Numbered from the stretch's first letter, positions 37,440 through 50,010 are shown. The stretch: 64,000 nucleotides of DNA from Pyrrhosoma nymphula (GCA_963573305.1 OY754329.1:147199266-147263265); one strand, 5' to 3'. Notes: generated by a model not told the origin, from the sequence alone. Translations and numbers: made by a program.

Positions 37440-39050
37440 AACCGTCAATTGGCGTAAATATTCAAAATTGAAACAAAACGGTTAGTCCGCTTCTTATTTT
37501 TTTCTAAATATTTTTGTGAGCAATATACTCCAAATTAAGGCTTAAAGCTGAAGAATAATTTGTGATTTGAGATTGACAGTGAGTCCTAAGAATTGGGTAG
37601 CGCGATGTTCATCTAGCATAACATGACTATCAGAAATAGTGTTAATGTTGAATGGTATCGGAATTATTTTACAAAATAATTTTTTTAAACTTCCATCTTT
37701 TAACAAAATGCTCATGCGAGCATGCCATTCAAATATTTTAAAACAATACCATTAGGTAATTTTATAACAAACGAGTGAAATTGTATAGCTGTCGAGTAAA
37801 ACTTAAGATATAATGGCGAAAAAGTGCGACAATAGACGATCATGAATAGAATTATTAGGCTGCCATAATGGGAGACGTGTAATCCTTATGCCGTAAATTA
37901 ATTAATGGAGTAATTCACAAGTTGGAAATAGTAAAAACCCTCAACAAGCAATTCTAACGTTCTAAAAAAAAACGTTGAAGAGAACTCAATGTTTTGGACT
38001 AGATAGCAATGTTTTCCTATGATAATTAATTCCTCGGCTTAGAGCACCGTAAATATCACATTATAACTCTTTAAACAAATAAACAGCAAAATAAGAATAA
38101 TATAAGAATAATTGAACATATTTTAATACTCCAAATACCTACGAGATTATCATTAAATTAAGAATTGATACAGGTATAAACATTAACTTTTGATGCTTAA
38201 AATCTAATATTTACTCCAAAATACTAGCGGCTCTCGTAATATATTATAATTATAACCAGTGATTTGACCTGAATTATCGGAATACCTGATTATCTGATAA
38301 AATTACCTGAATACAGGTATGGTGTATGTCACAAGCGGATGAAATGACAAATAAGTATCACGAATCAATAGGTTACAGAACCTCGAGCTAATTTAGGTTT
38401 TTAGAGGATACAAATCTTTACTATATATGTATCTAGTAGGAATTTAAAAAATCGACTAAAGGAAAATTACTTTTAAAAAGCAATAAAATAAAACAGAACA
38501 ATGAAAAAGAAATAAAAATTACTATTCGGTCGAAATACTTGATGAATATTATATTACAAAATACGGAATGGCCACTATGCATATGAATGACTTGTCAATT
38601 TTCTTTAGTTAAAATGTCACCACAGGGGGAGCTAAAAACTGAAGTCCAGTACTTTAAGCTATGCTCTCAGCAAATCGACGCTGAATAGAAACACTTAAGC
38701 GGGAATCCTCCAATAGAGTACGCAGGAATTCAAATATTGTGCTGAATATTTAACGGGATTCAATATCCGTCAGCGGTGGGCCCTCGAAAAATCACGTCGA
38801 CGTTGAAAGAGGAGGGAGGGGGATGTCCATTTTAATCCTCCTCCTTCGACGATCCCAACTCGCCCTCACTCTCTCAAAGGAATCCCTCTCGGAAATTGAC
38901 CCAGTTCCAATCACCTCGGAAATAAACAATGGTTCCCGAGGATCCATACCATCCGAATCAATCACGGGTTAGCTCCAGGTCGAGCAAACATTCCGTCTTA
39001 TTAATTAAGACGATTTCCTCGATTCCTGAGATCAGAACCAACAGAAAATA
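37440..39050. other. AT-rich non-coding stretch, nothing recognised
   Basis: Strongly AT-rich with no frame over 60 codons. Nothing else was recognised. Confidence 0.6.
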
Positions 39051-39089
39051 AAACGCACGCAAACCTTAATTAAACCCTTGCGTCTATCC

Positions 39090-39345
39090 CAGTCTCTCCC
39101 TCTCTCTTGAACTCATTCCCCTCCTCCCTACCAAAATCCTTCTCCCTTCCAATCCTTCTCTCACCCATCCCTCTCTATCCATTCCAATGCCCAAGGCTCG
39201 CATTCCCTTCCCACTGGCTGAGAGGCTGTTTCCTGCCGCTACCTTCAATTTTCCTCGACACAACCTTTCCACCTCCACATCAACCCGACTGCCTTCCTTC
39301 CATCCTTCTCCCCATTCTCCCTTCTCTAATGCCTCGTCCCTAGCC
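39090..39345. repeat. Polypyrimidine-rich tract
   Basis: The plus strand is C/T-rich, with frequent CCTTCTCCC and CTTCC units. Open frames on both strands are by-products of the composition. Confidence 0.6.
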
Positions 39346-39349
39346 CTTC

Positions 39350-40830
39350 CCTGCTAACGTCCCGGCGAATGGGCCTAACTACCTGCTAATGATAAACACA
39401 CCTTGCGCCCTTCCCCGGGAGGCTATTTCCCGGGGTAGCAATTTATTCCTAGAAATATATTCCTTTCTCATGAACAGCTCATGTAAACACATTCTTAGAT
39501 TTGAAGGTAAATATTAAATTTTTTGTCAATCTCAGGATGTTATCGGAAATAAGCTGAAACAGGCATTATATATGTTGCCTAGGATATATATTAAATGCCT
39601 GATGTGTAGCTTGCTAAATAATAAAGCCTGGCTCCTAAAATATTGTCTATAGTTTTGCTTGGAATTCTATAAATTACCTTACAACTATACAGAATAACAA
39701 GTACAACCGAAACAAAGTTTGAAAAGATAGTACTGAAAACGATTATATATTGTAAAAAGAATGAAGAAATACGACAAAGAACTAATTAACAAACTAACCA
39801 CGAAAGCAGAGGTAGAATTGAGCTTCTTGTTGAAGTAAGGAAGGCTAGAGTGGCATTCTGAAGAGCACCTTATGTTATTTTTCACCCAATGACACAGGAT
39901 ATTTTAGCAGAACATGTGGTCTCTCACATTTCTTTCAATAACCAAACAAAAGTGTGAATGGTGGAAGTAATCAATACTCTTTCGGGACATCCTCTGGCAT
40001 TGTAAAGAACGTCTACAGAAATGCTTGTGTGCGGAGTATAAGCCGCGTTATACTTTAGCATTCGATTTTACTCATTTAACATTCTTCCTATGCAAAGAAG
40101 AAATTCACACAGCCGGTAACAGGGGTTGTAACAACAACTCTTAACTAAATATAAACTCTCAAAATCCACGGTTTTTTTCATTTTCTTTGCACCACCAACT
40201 GCTAAAAATCCAAAACTACTACCAAATCCAGAGAATCCAAATACAGAGAATCCACATTTAATGCACCAATCCTCATTTATCTATCTCAAAACTTAAGAGA
40301 GAAATAAAAAAAATGGATACAGAATGACTGACTGACGCGCTATAAAATTAATATATATAGATAACAGTGGACTACAAGTTACGTTAACAGTGTTTCCGTA
40401 AACAACATAAACCCAAGTACACGCATTTTAATTATACTAGTTACAGTACTAACGCGTGTACCATTCGCACGTTATTTTTTGCGGAAAATTGTCCTTGAAA
40501 ATTAAGTCACGCGTTAGACACGAGGATATAAGCGAAAGACTGCGCCAGTTACTCGTCTCTCAGATAGATGTTCGGCACAATGCCATACACTGCATAATGT
40601 GTAGAAGGAGACATACATGTTCTCAATAATATCACGTCAATGACTCATTCCAACATCCCCTGCTTCCAGTACAATCGTAACGCGCATGAATTTTTTTCGC
40701 AAGTTCGTTTATAAATGGCGCACAACTTACACGAGGGCGTGTGATGTGCTCTATCTTCCTTAAACCTACTTCTGAATTAGATATTTTGCAACGACGATGA
40801 AAAAATTGTTTCAATAAACGGGCTACATGC
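39350..40830. other. AT-rich non-coding stretch, nothing recognised
   Basis: No recognised coding sequence or element; the frame at 39685-39885 minus is hydrophobic without motif. Confidence 0.55.
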
Positions 40831-40836
40831 TATCAA

Positions 40837-42290
40837 TTGGGCACATTTTGCAAGAGATGCCTAGGACACCCCGTCCCGCTTGTTCCTTGCACATTCTTTT
40901 CCCCGCCATTATGCCCCCCTGTTCACCCCGGTATTAATTCCGCAATCTCTTCTCCGTGCTCCGCCATCGTTTGCCCAACCCAATCCCTTATCACTCAGGG
41001 ACCTCCTCCACGTAGCCCATAGTCCAGGTACTTACTTCCCGAATCCCTAACATTCCCTGGACCCTCTTCGCCCGACCCTACCCTGCTCCCCGATATCCCA
41101 GAAATTTCCGATATTTACCACGTACCGCACGCATACAAACACACACAGCGGCTGTGTAATACTGGAAGGAACAAGGCCTCACGGGTTTGAGATGGGAACA
41201 CGAGGGATATCGCCCGGGCCTTCAGGAGGTGCGCCGTTACGCACCCTAGGGATCAGGTCGCAGGAAGTGATGAGACAGGGATCCGCCGAGGAATGTTTTA
41301 ATAATTCAGCGGCTCAGAATTTGAAGCCATCAATTTCTTGGGAAAATATGGATCATGGGACAAATATAATGCAAAGCTGTAACCTACTTCCAGCGAAAAT
41401 TAGTAAAATGAATAATCTTCCACTAACGTTACCAAATATTAAATACACTCGAATTAAAATTCAGTAAACAAGGGCATTGTTATTCCTACACGCTTCCAAA
41501 AAGAAATCCATTGATACAGATAAACACAGGTGGGTTGCAGTATGTATCAGCTTAATGAAAGTTAATTCTTAATTAAAAGAGGCAGGGCTGGATGAACACT
41601 GGTGAATATCCAAAGAGAGAAATTAGTCAACCGAGGGAATAATGAAAATGGATACCCTGGAAAATTATTTAGCGTTCTCAATACAGCGTCTTTGTCGGTT
41701 CAAATCCCAGTTAATCCTTTATAAACGTCAATCTATTAAACGAAATTCAATCATCAGAAAGTATTGGGTGGACAGCGAAGGTTTGGAAAACCTGCGGGGA
41801 AAGGGGTAGTGGGGGAAAGTGAGTACTAAGTGAGCAGTGGAAGCCGTTCGATTACGGCAAACACAAAATTAATCAATCATTTGTAACCCTTTTAGCTACG
41901 CAAATCCTCAACGAGCAACCCCACACCTCCAACTACTTCCTAACCCCCCCCCCTTCCAACCCTCCCCCGAATTTTGCTCCACACCCTCCCTGGTAGGCCC
42001 CCTTCCCTCAAACCACCCCCTTATGAAACCTCCTCCCGAATACATCTCTCAGAGGATAGCGCTAATTAAAACGGAGGGGGATTGTACGGGAGAAGGGGTG
42101 AGGGGCGGGGAGAATCTCGTGTTGGGGTCCAGGGCTCAGTCGAGAGAATTGGAGGTGAAAGGAGGAGGTGTGGGGGGGATGCATGGGATGGGAGGGGGGT
42201 AAGCACAGATATAAAGTAAGGGCGTGGAACCAAGTGGCACAGGTTGCTCACCGCCGTAGCTGAGGGGTTGGGGGCGGGGTGCAAAGCGAT
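40837..42290. other. Mixed stretch with C-rich then G-rich tracts
   Basis: Around 41925-42030 the plus strand is C-rich (a C-run at 41946-41953) and around 42070-42215 it is G-rich, another pyrimidine-to-purine switch. GGTTCAAATCCC at about 41699-41710 resembles a tRNA B box, but no A box or cloverleaf is visible. Open frames are short. Confidence 0.4.
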
Positions 42291-42294
42291 CAGG

Positions 42295-44020
42295 TTTAAG
42301 GCATGCGAAGATGAGAGGTAAACTGCGTAATTAAACTCCCAAGGATGCTATGCAGCGAAGGACAATATTTTATTCTCCTTAACCAAGCGTTAGAACACTA
42401 TTAAAACGAGTATATTACTTAAACTCCGCTTGAATATTTACTTTTCGGTGATGCAGTCATAAATAAAAAATTCAGCTAGCTCTCACTCGATCGGCTATGC
42501 CAACCAAAATTTTTAAAACTTGCGTGCTTTAGACGGATAGTGGGAAAATTAAGACGAAAATCAGACCTGAGTTCTTATTTACAAAGGAAAGGCCCCACTC
42601 AAAACAAGCTGAATTACGAACTATCAGTAAATAGTTGATCAACTTCAAGGTCAAATTTTTTAAATTTTACTGAGGAAATAAGGTGGCTGAGGTAATGGAT
42701 AAACTGAGCTTAATGTTTCTTTAATTTCTGAGAAAGCAGTCAAGATTAAGGCTATTGCAAAGGTACATGGTCTATGAGTTCAGATCATAAGTCTCCATTA
42801 CCGTATCATTAAATATGACCAACCAGATAAAAGCTGAAATACTCCTTTCATAATTCATAACAAAACTACAACTCATCACCGTAGCAGTTTGGCACATGAT
42901 TTTAATTATCAAATCAAACTCTTTTTAAGCCATATATACGCAAATGACGTAATTTCCCCAGCACACCCTACAACACACCATAGAGTTAGAGAGAGAAAAT
43001 ATGAATAATGTTAAGCTTAAGTTTTAGGTGCTCCGACTACTTAAATAACAACGCCCTAACTAAACTTACGTAATTAATCCGAATACAAAACGTAAACATA
43101 CCCAAGGCGTAAAACAAATACACAATACTTGGGTCCATAGGCCGTCGTGTAGGAACGTTCGTTACAACGTGACGCAGATGCAGGAAATAATGAAGAGAAA
43201 TATGGGGAAAAAATAACAACTTAATTGTGCGGAAAAAAAAACCAAATCAATGCATAATTCTCAAATATGAGAGTAAGATTTGCACAATGAGAAAATAAAA
43301 TTGCAAACAAACATGTTTTGTAAAGACAAAATATATTTCACAAAGGTAAACAAAGAAGGCGTAGATATTAATAATAAAAAAGTTACGCTGATTTACTTGA
43401 ACTGTTGTTGAATGTATGTGAGGGCAGGATAATGAAAACCCCGTCTGTTTAAAAAGATTGATAAGAGATGAATAACTTGAAGAATTACGAGAGAGAGAAT
43501 TCAAAGAAATCGGAAAGTAGCAATGAAAGATACAGAGCTAATAGCCTCTGTGAAGAGCTACTTATGTAACTTTCACGCACTGCGAAAATTGCTGGCACTT
43601 CAATAGGTACTTACTTAAAACAATGTGCTTCTGGAATTTATCCGAATAGTATTCCCATTTTGGACGTCTTCTTCGGAAAAAGATAACATCTTAATTCCTT
43701 TTAAGCTGCAGTTAATCTCCCTTATCTAACTCTGCTAATCTAACCATGCGATATATTTGGCCATGAAGTAATATCTTCGACGCTTTCTGTAAGAACTTCC
43801 ACCATTAATATCACTCACAGCTTGCTGCATCCGATATATCACAGATACATCTTTAGTATTTTTGTGACGCTCTTTCACAGCGAATAAAGCTTGAACTTAT
43901 ACTCAATAAATTTTAAAATAACCAGTCAATATGTAAAATTAATGAAAGATACATAGCATCTGGAAGAAATTTATAAGCCTATTTAACAATATGTTTTTAG
44001 ATGATTCCTTTTCAAAATTC
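42295..44020. other. AT-rich non-coding stretch, nothing recognised
   Basis: Frames at 43037-43219 and 43247-43504 minus have no motif. Nothing else stands out. Confidence 0.55.
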
Positions 44021-44021
44021 A

Positions 44022-44254
44022 TTCATTGGTCGTTCAGTCTAAGATTGGTTTACTGCAGTCTTCCATCTTTCCCTATCTAATTCTAGTTCCCTTACTCCCA
44101 GGTAGTTGTTCTATTTGTTTTCCTTTTTCAATATTTGGTTCATGTATTTCTTTCTCGGCCTTCCGCTCGGGACTTTTCCCACTATTTCCCCTTCAATTAT
44201 ATTCTTCACAAACTCATTGTTCCTCAGAGTGTACCCAATTCACCAGGTTCTTCT
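44022..44254 (-). pseudogene. LINE polymerase C-terminal remnant
   Basis: On minus, one frame reads LRNNEFVKNIIEGEIVGKV, then SGRPRKKYMNQILKKENK, stop, and LGVRELELDREKWKTAV. This is the recognisable end of non-LTR retrotransposon proteins (LRxxxFVKxIIEGxxxGKRGRGRPRxxYxxQI ... ELxxDRExW). An in-frame stop between the two halves shows it is inactive. The plus-strand frame at 44026-44295 is its antisense shadow. Confidence 0.75.
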
Positions 44255-44259
44255 TTCTT

Positions 44260-44640
44260 CAAATTAATTCAAAATTAATTTTACCCAAATTATGATTAAA
44301 AATATTTATTCCGACGCATGTAACGACATTCATTAAAATTAATACCTAGCGATGTTTGAAGTAAAACTTTAAATTTTCTATTTTTTATATTAAAAATACA
44401 TTGTACTTGAATAAATTGTTGAAAATTAGAAAATTGATATTGAAGAATACTCAACAAAAAGTAGCACAGCAAAAGTGCAGAAAATCAGGATACAATGCAA
44501 ACCGCAGCCGAAACCTCAAGTTCTCCTAGAGTCTAAAGTTCAACGCACTAAGTGATGGGACGTCCGAAAATTATTTTCTGATGCAATGAAAGCATATGGT
44601 AATGAAATAACATTAATAGAGTTAGAAGTTAGTTACTCTT
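44260..44640. other. AT-rich non-coding stretch, nothing recognised
   Basis: No open frame or repeat recognised between the LINE remnant and the purine-rich region. Confidence 0.5.
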
Positions 44641-44819
44641 TGCATACCCTGCCCCCTATGTGGAGCACGGAATGCAAAGATCACGAGAGGTAACATGTAC
44701 AAACGCGGCAATCACAAGGGACGAAGCAGAAGTAGTTCACTAAGACAGGGAAAGTATAAACATTCACAGGAAACCAGGGAAATGTATCACGTTTGGGAGG
44801 TGTCGAGAAAGTGTAAGTT

Positions 44820-45380
44820 TGCGTCTCTGCCGTTATGCCTCCACTCTCCCATTTAGGTAAGGATGTAGTGCGGAGTTGTGAAAGGGAAAGCACACGGGGA
44901 GTTCCAGGGTGTTCCAGGATGAGCAGGGGTCTCGTGGATGGGCGGAGAAGGGGTGAGAGGTAGGAGGGATTGCGGGAGAAGTAGGGGAAATGAGGGATAG
45001 GAAGGAGGCGCCGGGGGGATTTTAACAATGGAGGGAGGACGGGGGTGAGGAAAGGGGAGGGAGGGGCCGTGTACGAGTGAGTGTGTCTCCTTCGGGGGTC
45101 TTCATTGTGTCGGTCGGTCCGAGTGCGAGCAGAAGGGTGAGGAGACGAGGAAGAAAATGAGGCAAAGGGGTGGGAAAAACATGGTGGCTGGAATGGAAGA
45201 GGTTAAAGAAGGGGTTAATGAAAGACGAGAGAGTCCAAAAGGCAGAAGATGACGTGGGAACGAAAATGGGGCAGAACTCAGTGGAGGAGACAAAATAGAC
45301 GATGACGATATAATAAGCGAAGGAATAGGGCAGACGATGGCATTCGAGAGACGCGAAAAGCGATGCTGAGGAGACGATAA
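44820..45380. repeat. Purine-rich tract
   Basis: The plus strand is G/A-rich, densest at 44940-45200. Minus-strand frames (44681-45028, 45022-45384, 45102-45293) overlap in different frames and are Ser/Pro/Phe-rich, consistent with composition rather than genes. Confidence 0.55.
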
Positions 45381-45611
45381 TCAAAATATGGGATTGCGAA
45401 AAAGGTAAGTTCGAGAGGAAAAGTTACATTCAAAGCAATACAACTTCAGCGGAGCATTCCTGCTGAGGAGAAAAATGAATGTATCAAATTCACAACATAA
45501 AAATCACTAATCATTCAAGTTATACTCAATAATTATTACTTAAATGATTAAATAAAAATAATACCTATAGCTCTTATTATATTATAACTTTAATAACTAA
45601 TGAGAGAAATT

Positions 45612-46125
45612 ATAGTGTAATGAGAAATGAATTAGTTGAACAAGTGGACGTTTTCGGTAACTTGGCCAAATGTTTGTGAAAGATGGAAGGATAGACGAAG
45701 GGATTAAAAAAAGAGCCAATGCTGGAAGGAAAGTCGTACGTGGTATGTGGAGCGCATCTAGGATTGAGGATTTGTCTAGAGAAGCAAAAATCAAAGTGTA
45801 CCAAAGTGTTCTCTTACCGACGTTATTGTATGGCAGCAAAACGTGGGTATGTCAGGATAAGCATAAGGCATAACCACTTTTAGTAGGCTAAATACAGCGG
45901 AAATGGGGCACCTGAGAAGTGTTTGCGGCAAGAGTAGGCTGAATAGGGTTAGCAATGAGTGGGTCAGGAAAAAATGTGGATTATATGCTCCAGTCAATAT
46001 GAGAGGAGTGTGCTTCGTTGGTTTGGCCATATTGAGAGAATGGATGAGAGTCGAATAATTAAACAAATATATGATGGGGGAATGAATGGTTAGAGAGGAA
46101 GGGGTAGACCTAGAAAAGGTTGGGT
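45612..46125 (+). pseudogene. LINE polymerase C-terminal region, frameshifted
   Basis: The frame at 45670-45873 reads MFVKDGRIDEGIKKR, then SREAKIKVYQSVLLPTLLYG and SKTW, the standard segment after the polymerase domain in non-LTR elements. After a stop, shifted frames continue with AEMGHLRSVCGKSRLNRV, LRWFGHIERMDESRIIKQI and GRGRPRKGW, in the canonical order. Upstream, VEQVDVFGNL is the usual VDxFxYLG box in another frame. At least three frame changes or stops separate the blocks, so this is a decayed copy lacking the catalytic core. Confidence 0.85.
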
Positions 46126-46127
46126 GG

Positions 46128-46165
46128 TCGGTGTTCGAATCTCAGTCCAGGCAAATGAACTTTCA
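46128..46165 (+). repeat. tRNA-like B-box, possible SINE scrap
   Basis: GTGTTCGAATCTC at about 46133-46145 is close to the internal RNA polymerase III B box (GGTTCGANTCC) and is followed by CCAGGCAAATGAA. No A box or cloverleaf lies upstream, because the DNA there is LINE-derived. It may be a truncated SINE or chance. Confidence 0.3.
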
Positions 46166-46169
46166 TAGT

Positions 46170-48305
46170 GAATTTCCCACATTCGATAAAAGTCATAGTG
46201 CTAAACTGATATAATGGTAATGTATGCGGAACAAAAGCAAATGCGCGCGTTCGAGGTTTAATTGAGGGAGATTAAAGCCAGCAATACTCAAACGGCATTG
46301 ATAACTTTCCATTCGTGCACTGATAAGCCCTTTAAGTACAGCAGTGAGTTGATCAAAAGCATCACAAAGTGCTCACGTGTTCAACATTTAGATAATTGTG
46401 TGAATTGTTTGCTGTATGCGGGAGTGGGGAACTCCCATCTTTAAAATGCTGGTATAGAGACCTGAAACGAGCGCGATAAGGATATTGAAGCAAATATACG
46501 TATTAATTGCATCGGCCTTCGGTCGAATTGCCTACTCGAGATCCGTGACGCCAAGAAACGAAGAGCTAGCTATAATAGAGCCTTCAGCTATCTATTTCCT
46601 ACATGCATAAGTGGGGAGGTGAATAAGAAGTTTGCCTTTCACGTTAGAGTTTTTTCATAGGACTAACTTTTGTGGTAAGATTCCTGTATCATTGGCCATT
46701 AACTAGCACTCGGACGGCTTGAATCCTGAACCACGGACACCGCGCGTACTACACCAAAGGACCAAGGCTGCTCTAGCCTTGGAAATTACGCTCCTTCTTC
46801 CACACAGTACCATCCCATTAGACACAGACGAGAGTCTAATTCAATACCCTCGTACTTCAGTAAATGTTTTTACAAACGTTAGGCCAAACGAGTTTTAATA
46901 TATTGTGAGAGGCAAACTTGTGGTAAATGAAATTTTATGCGTAATTTACTCAAGCCATTAACTTCTCGGAATAATATTACGCAATATACTCTCCGAGGAA
47001 ATAAATGACAGTACATTGCTACGAACAGCTCCAACGACGTGTGGCAGAAGGTGTAAGTGGAAAAAAGTCATGGAAAAGGAGGGAAAATGAAACTCGGTAA
47101 GGGAGGAAAAGTAGAAAAAGGCTACAGTAGATTAATGCCACGTTCAATTTTGTAAGTAATCAAGATTGACACGCGGGAAAATTGATTTTGTATTTTTATC
47201 AGTCTGATATGGTATTCTTTCCAACTTCGTCACTTTTGTCTTCTCTGTATAGGTATTTTGAGCATAAATAACATCATCCGTGAATATGTAAAACCCTTGC
47301 ACACTAAATATTTGAGGTTACCAATGGCATAAGGATTATCTCCGAGTCTCAAGTGGATTCCGGCTCAACCCTATAAATACCTGTGAGAGATTACCTTTGT
47401 GCTTTGTTTGGTTTGAAAATGAGAACTTTCTAGGCTATTTCCCAACTCAACAAAGGAGAAGTGAGAAAGGCGTCTTGAAATAAAAACGAAGCTAATGAAA
47501 CTATTTGCAAACAAAGGGTAAAAAATAGGTGCACTCAAGAAAACAAAACGGATCGATCAGGTAACCAGTAAATCAGAGGATGCCGAAAATGTGCTTAATA
47601 CAAAATTACCCATCAACCATTTAAAACTGTAAGGCTTAAAATTTTAAACTTAGTAATAAACATTTTCGACGCTAAGCGTAAGTCTCCCACTATAAGCCGA
47701 ATAAATCATGCTGGTTCAAATATTATGTACAAGCATCTGTTAAAAATATTTTGAGAATACCAAAAACTTTCAAAAGTCAAGATTTCTTAACCGCCAAATT
47801 CAAGGAAAATAGATGAAATGTATCGTCATTATTTAAAAAATGAATTTAATGCTTAACTAAGCCCCTAAGTCAAATTTCTCTCTCATGTTATGTCTGGTAC
47901 ATTATTCAGACAATAAAGTAAAATAAAACCCATAATTGTAATTCAAAATTGCCGAAATCTAACTCATATTAATGATAAATAAATATACATCAATGGGTTT
48001 TGAGATTTCGTTCAGTTTCAAACGACTCCGATAATACTTAACTTTATCATCACAACCTACGTATTCCACTTAGTCCATGACACGGGGTCTAAAAAGCAGG
48101 AAACTATGTGTCGCTTTGTTTCGCGCTTTTTACACAGGATATTTTATAATTGAGATGGAGTGAATTTAAGAAAACTATCGAGGAAGGATTTAAGACGCGC
48201 ATGATGGCCAATAAAATATTTTAAAATACATTCTGATTCCCTGTTTCATTAAAAAATTATATGACGAGCATATGATGTACAGACTATGAACCACTATATT
48301 GGTAT
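46170..48305. other. AT-rich non-coding stretch, nothing recognised
   Basis: No frame longer than about 60 codons and no repeats of note, other than short A/T palindromes. Confidence 0.55.
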
Positions 48306-48315
48306 CCATGTAGAA

Positions 48316-48467
48316 AACCAACTTTGTAATTTACACAAACTTTATTTCGCTGGCACGACGCGCGTTTTCACACGCGCGTGTGGCATAGTGCGTATGACTA
48401 TGCCACTGTGTGGTGAAACGCGCGTCGTACCAGCGAAATAAAGTTTGTGGAAATAACAAAGTTATTC
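48316..48467. mobile_element. Penelope-like palindrome, near-perfect hairpin
   Basis: Arms read inward as CACAAACTTTATTTCGCTGG and its complement, with few mismatches over about 70 bp each side. The centre is TGGCATAG (48381-48388) / CTATGCCA (48398-48405). Both arms, read outward, carry the 3' half of a hammerhead pattern: on plus GAAAC (48415-48419), GCGC, GT and C at 48426; on minus GAAAACGCGCGTC. The CUGANGA half is absent from both. Outer flanks ACTTTGTAATTT and AAATAACAAAGT extend the inversion. Resemblance to Penelope-like termini is inference from motif and layout. Confidence 0.5.
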
Positions 48468-48578
48468 TCTTCTCAACATTTCCACGATGTCAGGGCTGAT
48501 ACCATCAGTTTTCCACTATACTGGTGTCCTGAACGCGAAGTCTACACAATGATTTGAAGGTTTCCGCGGGGTTTAATT

Positions 48579-48821
48579 AGTGGAGCAGCTTTCGGGCATT
48601 CCTCCGCGTGATGTTCATGTTCAACAACAGTTTCTCCAGCCATTCTGCTGGCGTCTTTAGGTCGGAACTCCAGCAAAATTCCCGCCAAAGAGACCAAGCT
48701 ACTTAAGACGGACAAAAAACAGACATCGCTACTTCAGACCTGAAGACGCCAGCAGGATGGTTGGAGAAACTGCTGTCGAACATGAACATCACGCGGAGGA
48801 ACGCCAAGAAGCTGCTCCGCT
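48579..48821. mobile_element. Large inverted repeat with hammerhead-like arms
   Basis: Two 85-bp arms, 48579-48663 and 48737-48821, are inverted copies with about 10% differences, separated by a 73-bp loop. The right arm on plus has CTGAAGA (48740-48746), a CCAGC/GTTGG stem, GAAAC (48766-48770), loop TGCT, GT and C at 48777, the order of a minimal type I hammerhead. The left arm has CTAAAGA, losing a core G. Direct repeats AAGTCTACAC at 48538-48547 and 48822-48831 flank the structure and may be a target duplication. No clear helix I pairing is visible, so self-cleavage is doubtful. Confidence 0.5.
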
Positions 48822-48839
48822 AAGTCTACACGATTTTTG

Positions 48840-49240
48840 ACATTTTGTATCCATTGATTTAGTGTTATTTACACAAGAAATTTCATAATTGAACTGAATT
48901 CTACTAAATAGAACGATTAAGGACAGAAGTATGGCACTTAATGAGACTCAACGAAACTTTTAGAAATCCAACCCGGCCCAAATGCTTCTTTAAAAACTTA
49001 TGGGATGAGTCTATGAGCCACTTTTTAGTGATAGATCCATCACTTTTGAGAAAAATAAATTCTTCAACTTATTTCACCTCGAATAAAATATGGTTAGAAA
49101 GCTTTTCTGCTCCATGTCACACAAACGTTTCTGCTCCTTCCAGAGCGTGCCCAACCTAATACGACCAAGGAAGAGGAGGAGACCCGTCTGGGACGTGCGC
49201 TCACGTGATGCCCGTGCCGAAGACACCAATGTGTGAGCAA
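48840..49240. other. Non-coding stretch, nothing recognised
   Basis: AT-rich DNA that becomes GC-rich near 49140. A small frame at 48941-49159 has no motif. Confidence 0.5.
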
Positions 49241-49640
49241 GTATGCTTAGGCATTGTCTGGGTGGTCTCGCAGACGCAATCGGCCGTCCGGACACAGCCC
49301 TGAATCGTTGCTACGTGATCCGAAAGGCGCTAAAGGCGCTCGTCGATTGGCTCGAGTGATAACGACAGGGGAGAAGGCGGCCCGACTTGAGTCGATGGTG
49401 AAAGAAGTAAAGGGGGAGTTGCGTGGGCGAAGAGAAAAAAAGGAACCCTTTCGTTCGAAGGAGACAAAATTCTGGAGGTGGGCTCGCGAAACAGAACAGA
49501 ACGAAAAGGAACAACAGATGGCGAGCGGGGAACAACGACTTGAGAAGCGGAGGAGAGAACGCAAAATGAGAGATAATACGTAGACACCGGATATAATTGA
49601 GGTGAAGCACAGGGGAAATCCGATGCGAAAAGAGGTATCA
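49150..49640. promoter_or_regulatory. GC-rich patch with basic open frame
   Basis: Composition rises and the plus frame 49254-49583 (109 codons, ATG start at or near the beginning) encodes a highly charged Arg/Lys/Glu peptide without hydrophobic core. Minus-strand frames of similar length overlap it. A disordered exon end or an artefact are both possible; I lean to artefact or regulatory DNA. Confidence 0.25.
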
Positions 49641-49644
49641 TTCG

Positions 49645-50005
49645 ATTACTGGATATAGAGAGAGAAAGTGAGAGAATCTCATTAATTAAAGCAGGGCTAT
49701 AGACGTCTCTTCCGTTTGAAATCGTTACCATCAATGCTTACATTAATATAACGAAAACTGTTACTAAAACCAACTGTTACAAACAGCCCAACTGAAACTA
49801 AAAAAAATAGAATATGAAGAGACATTCACTTACAGAATTAAAGGGAACACCAAATTTGCATAACAGAACTGAGTGGACGTAACCAGATGACTTTCCGGCT
49901 TTGCCTAACGTTGTAGTGCACAAAATTGAGCTTCATCCTTTTCTAGTTCAAATAATTCGTACAGGTAAGTCTTTTACCAACAATAACAATATAAACGTTA
50001 TATAC
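49645..50005. other. AT-rich non-coding stretch, nothing recognised
   Basis: Nothing recognised up to the transposon end at 50011. Confidence 0.5.
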
Positions 50006-50010
50006 TCTTT

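Noticed and set aside
41697..41712. GGTTCAAATCCC tRNA B-box-like word
   Set aside because: No A box, acceptor stem or cloverleaf could be drawn around it.
44026..44295. 89-codon plus-strand frame, hydrophobic and Ser/Phe-rich
   Set aside because: It is the antisense of a recognisable LINE C-terminal remnant on minus.
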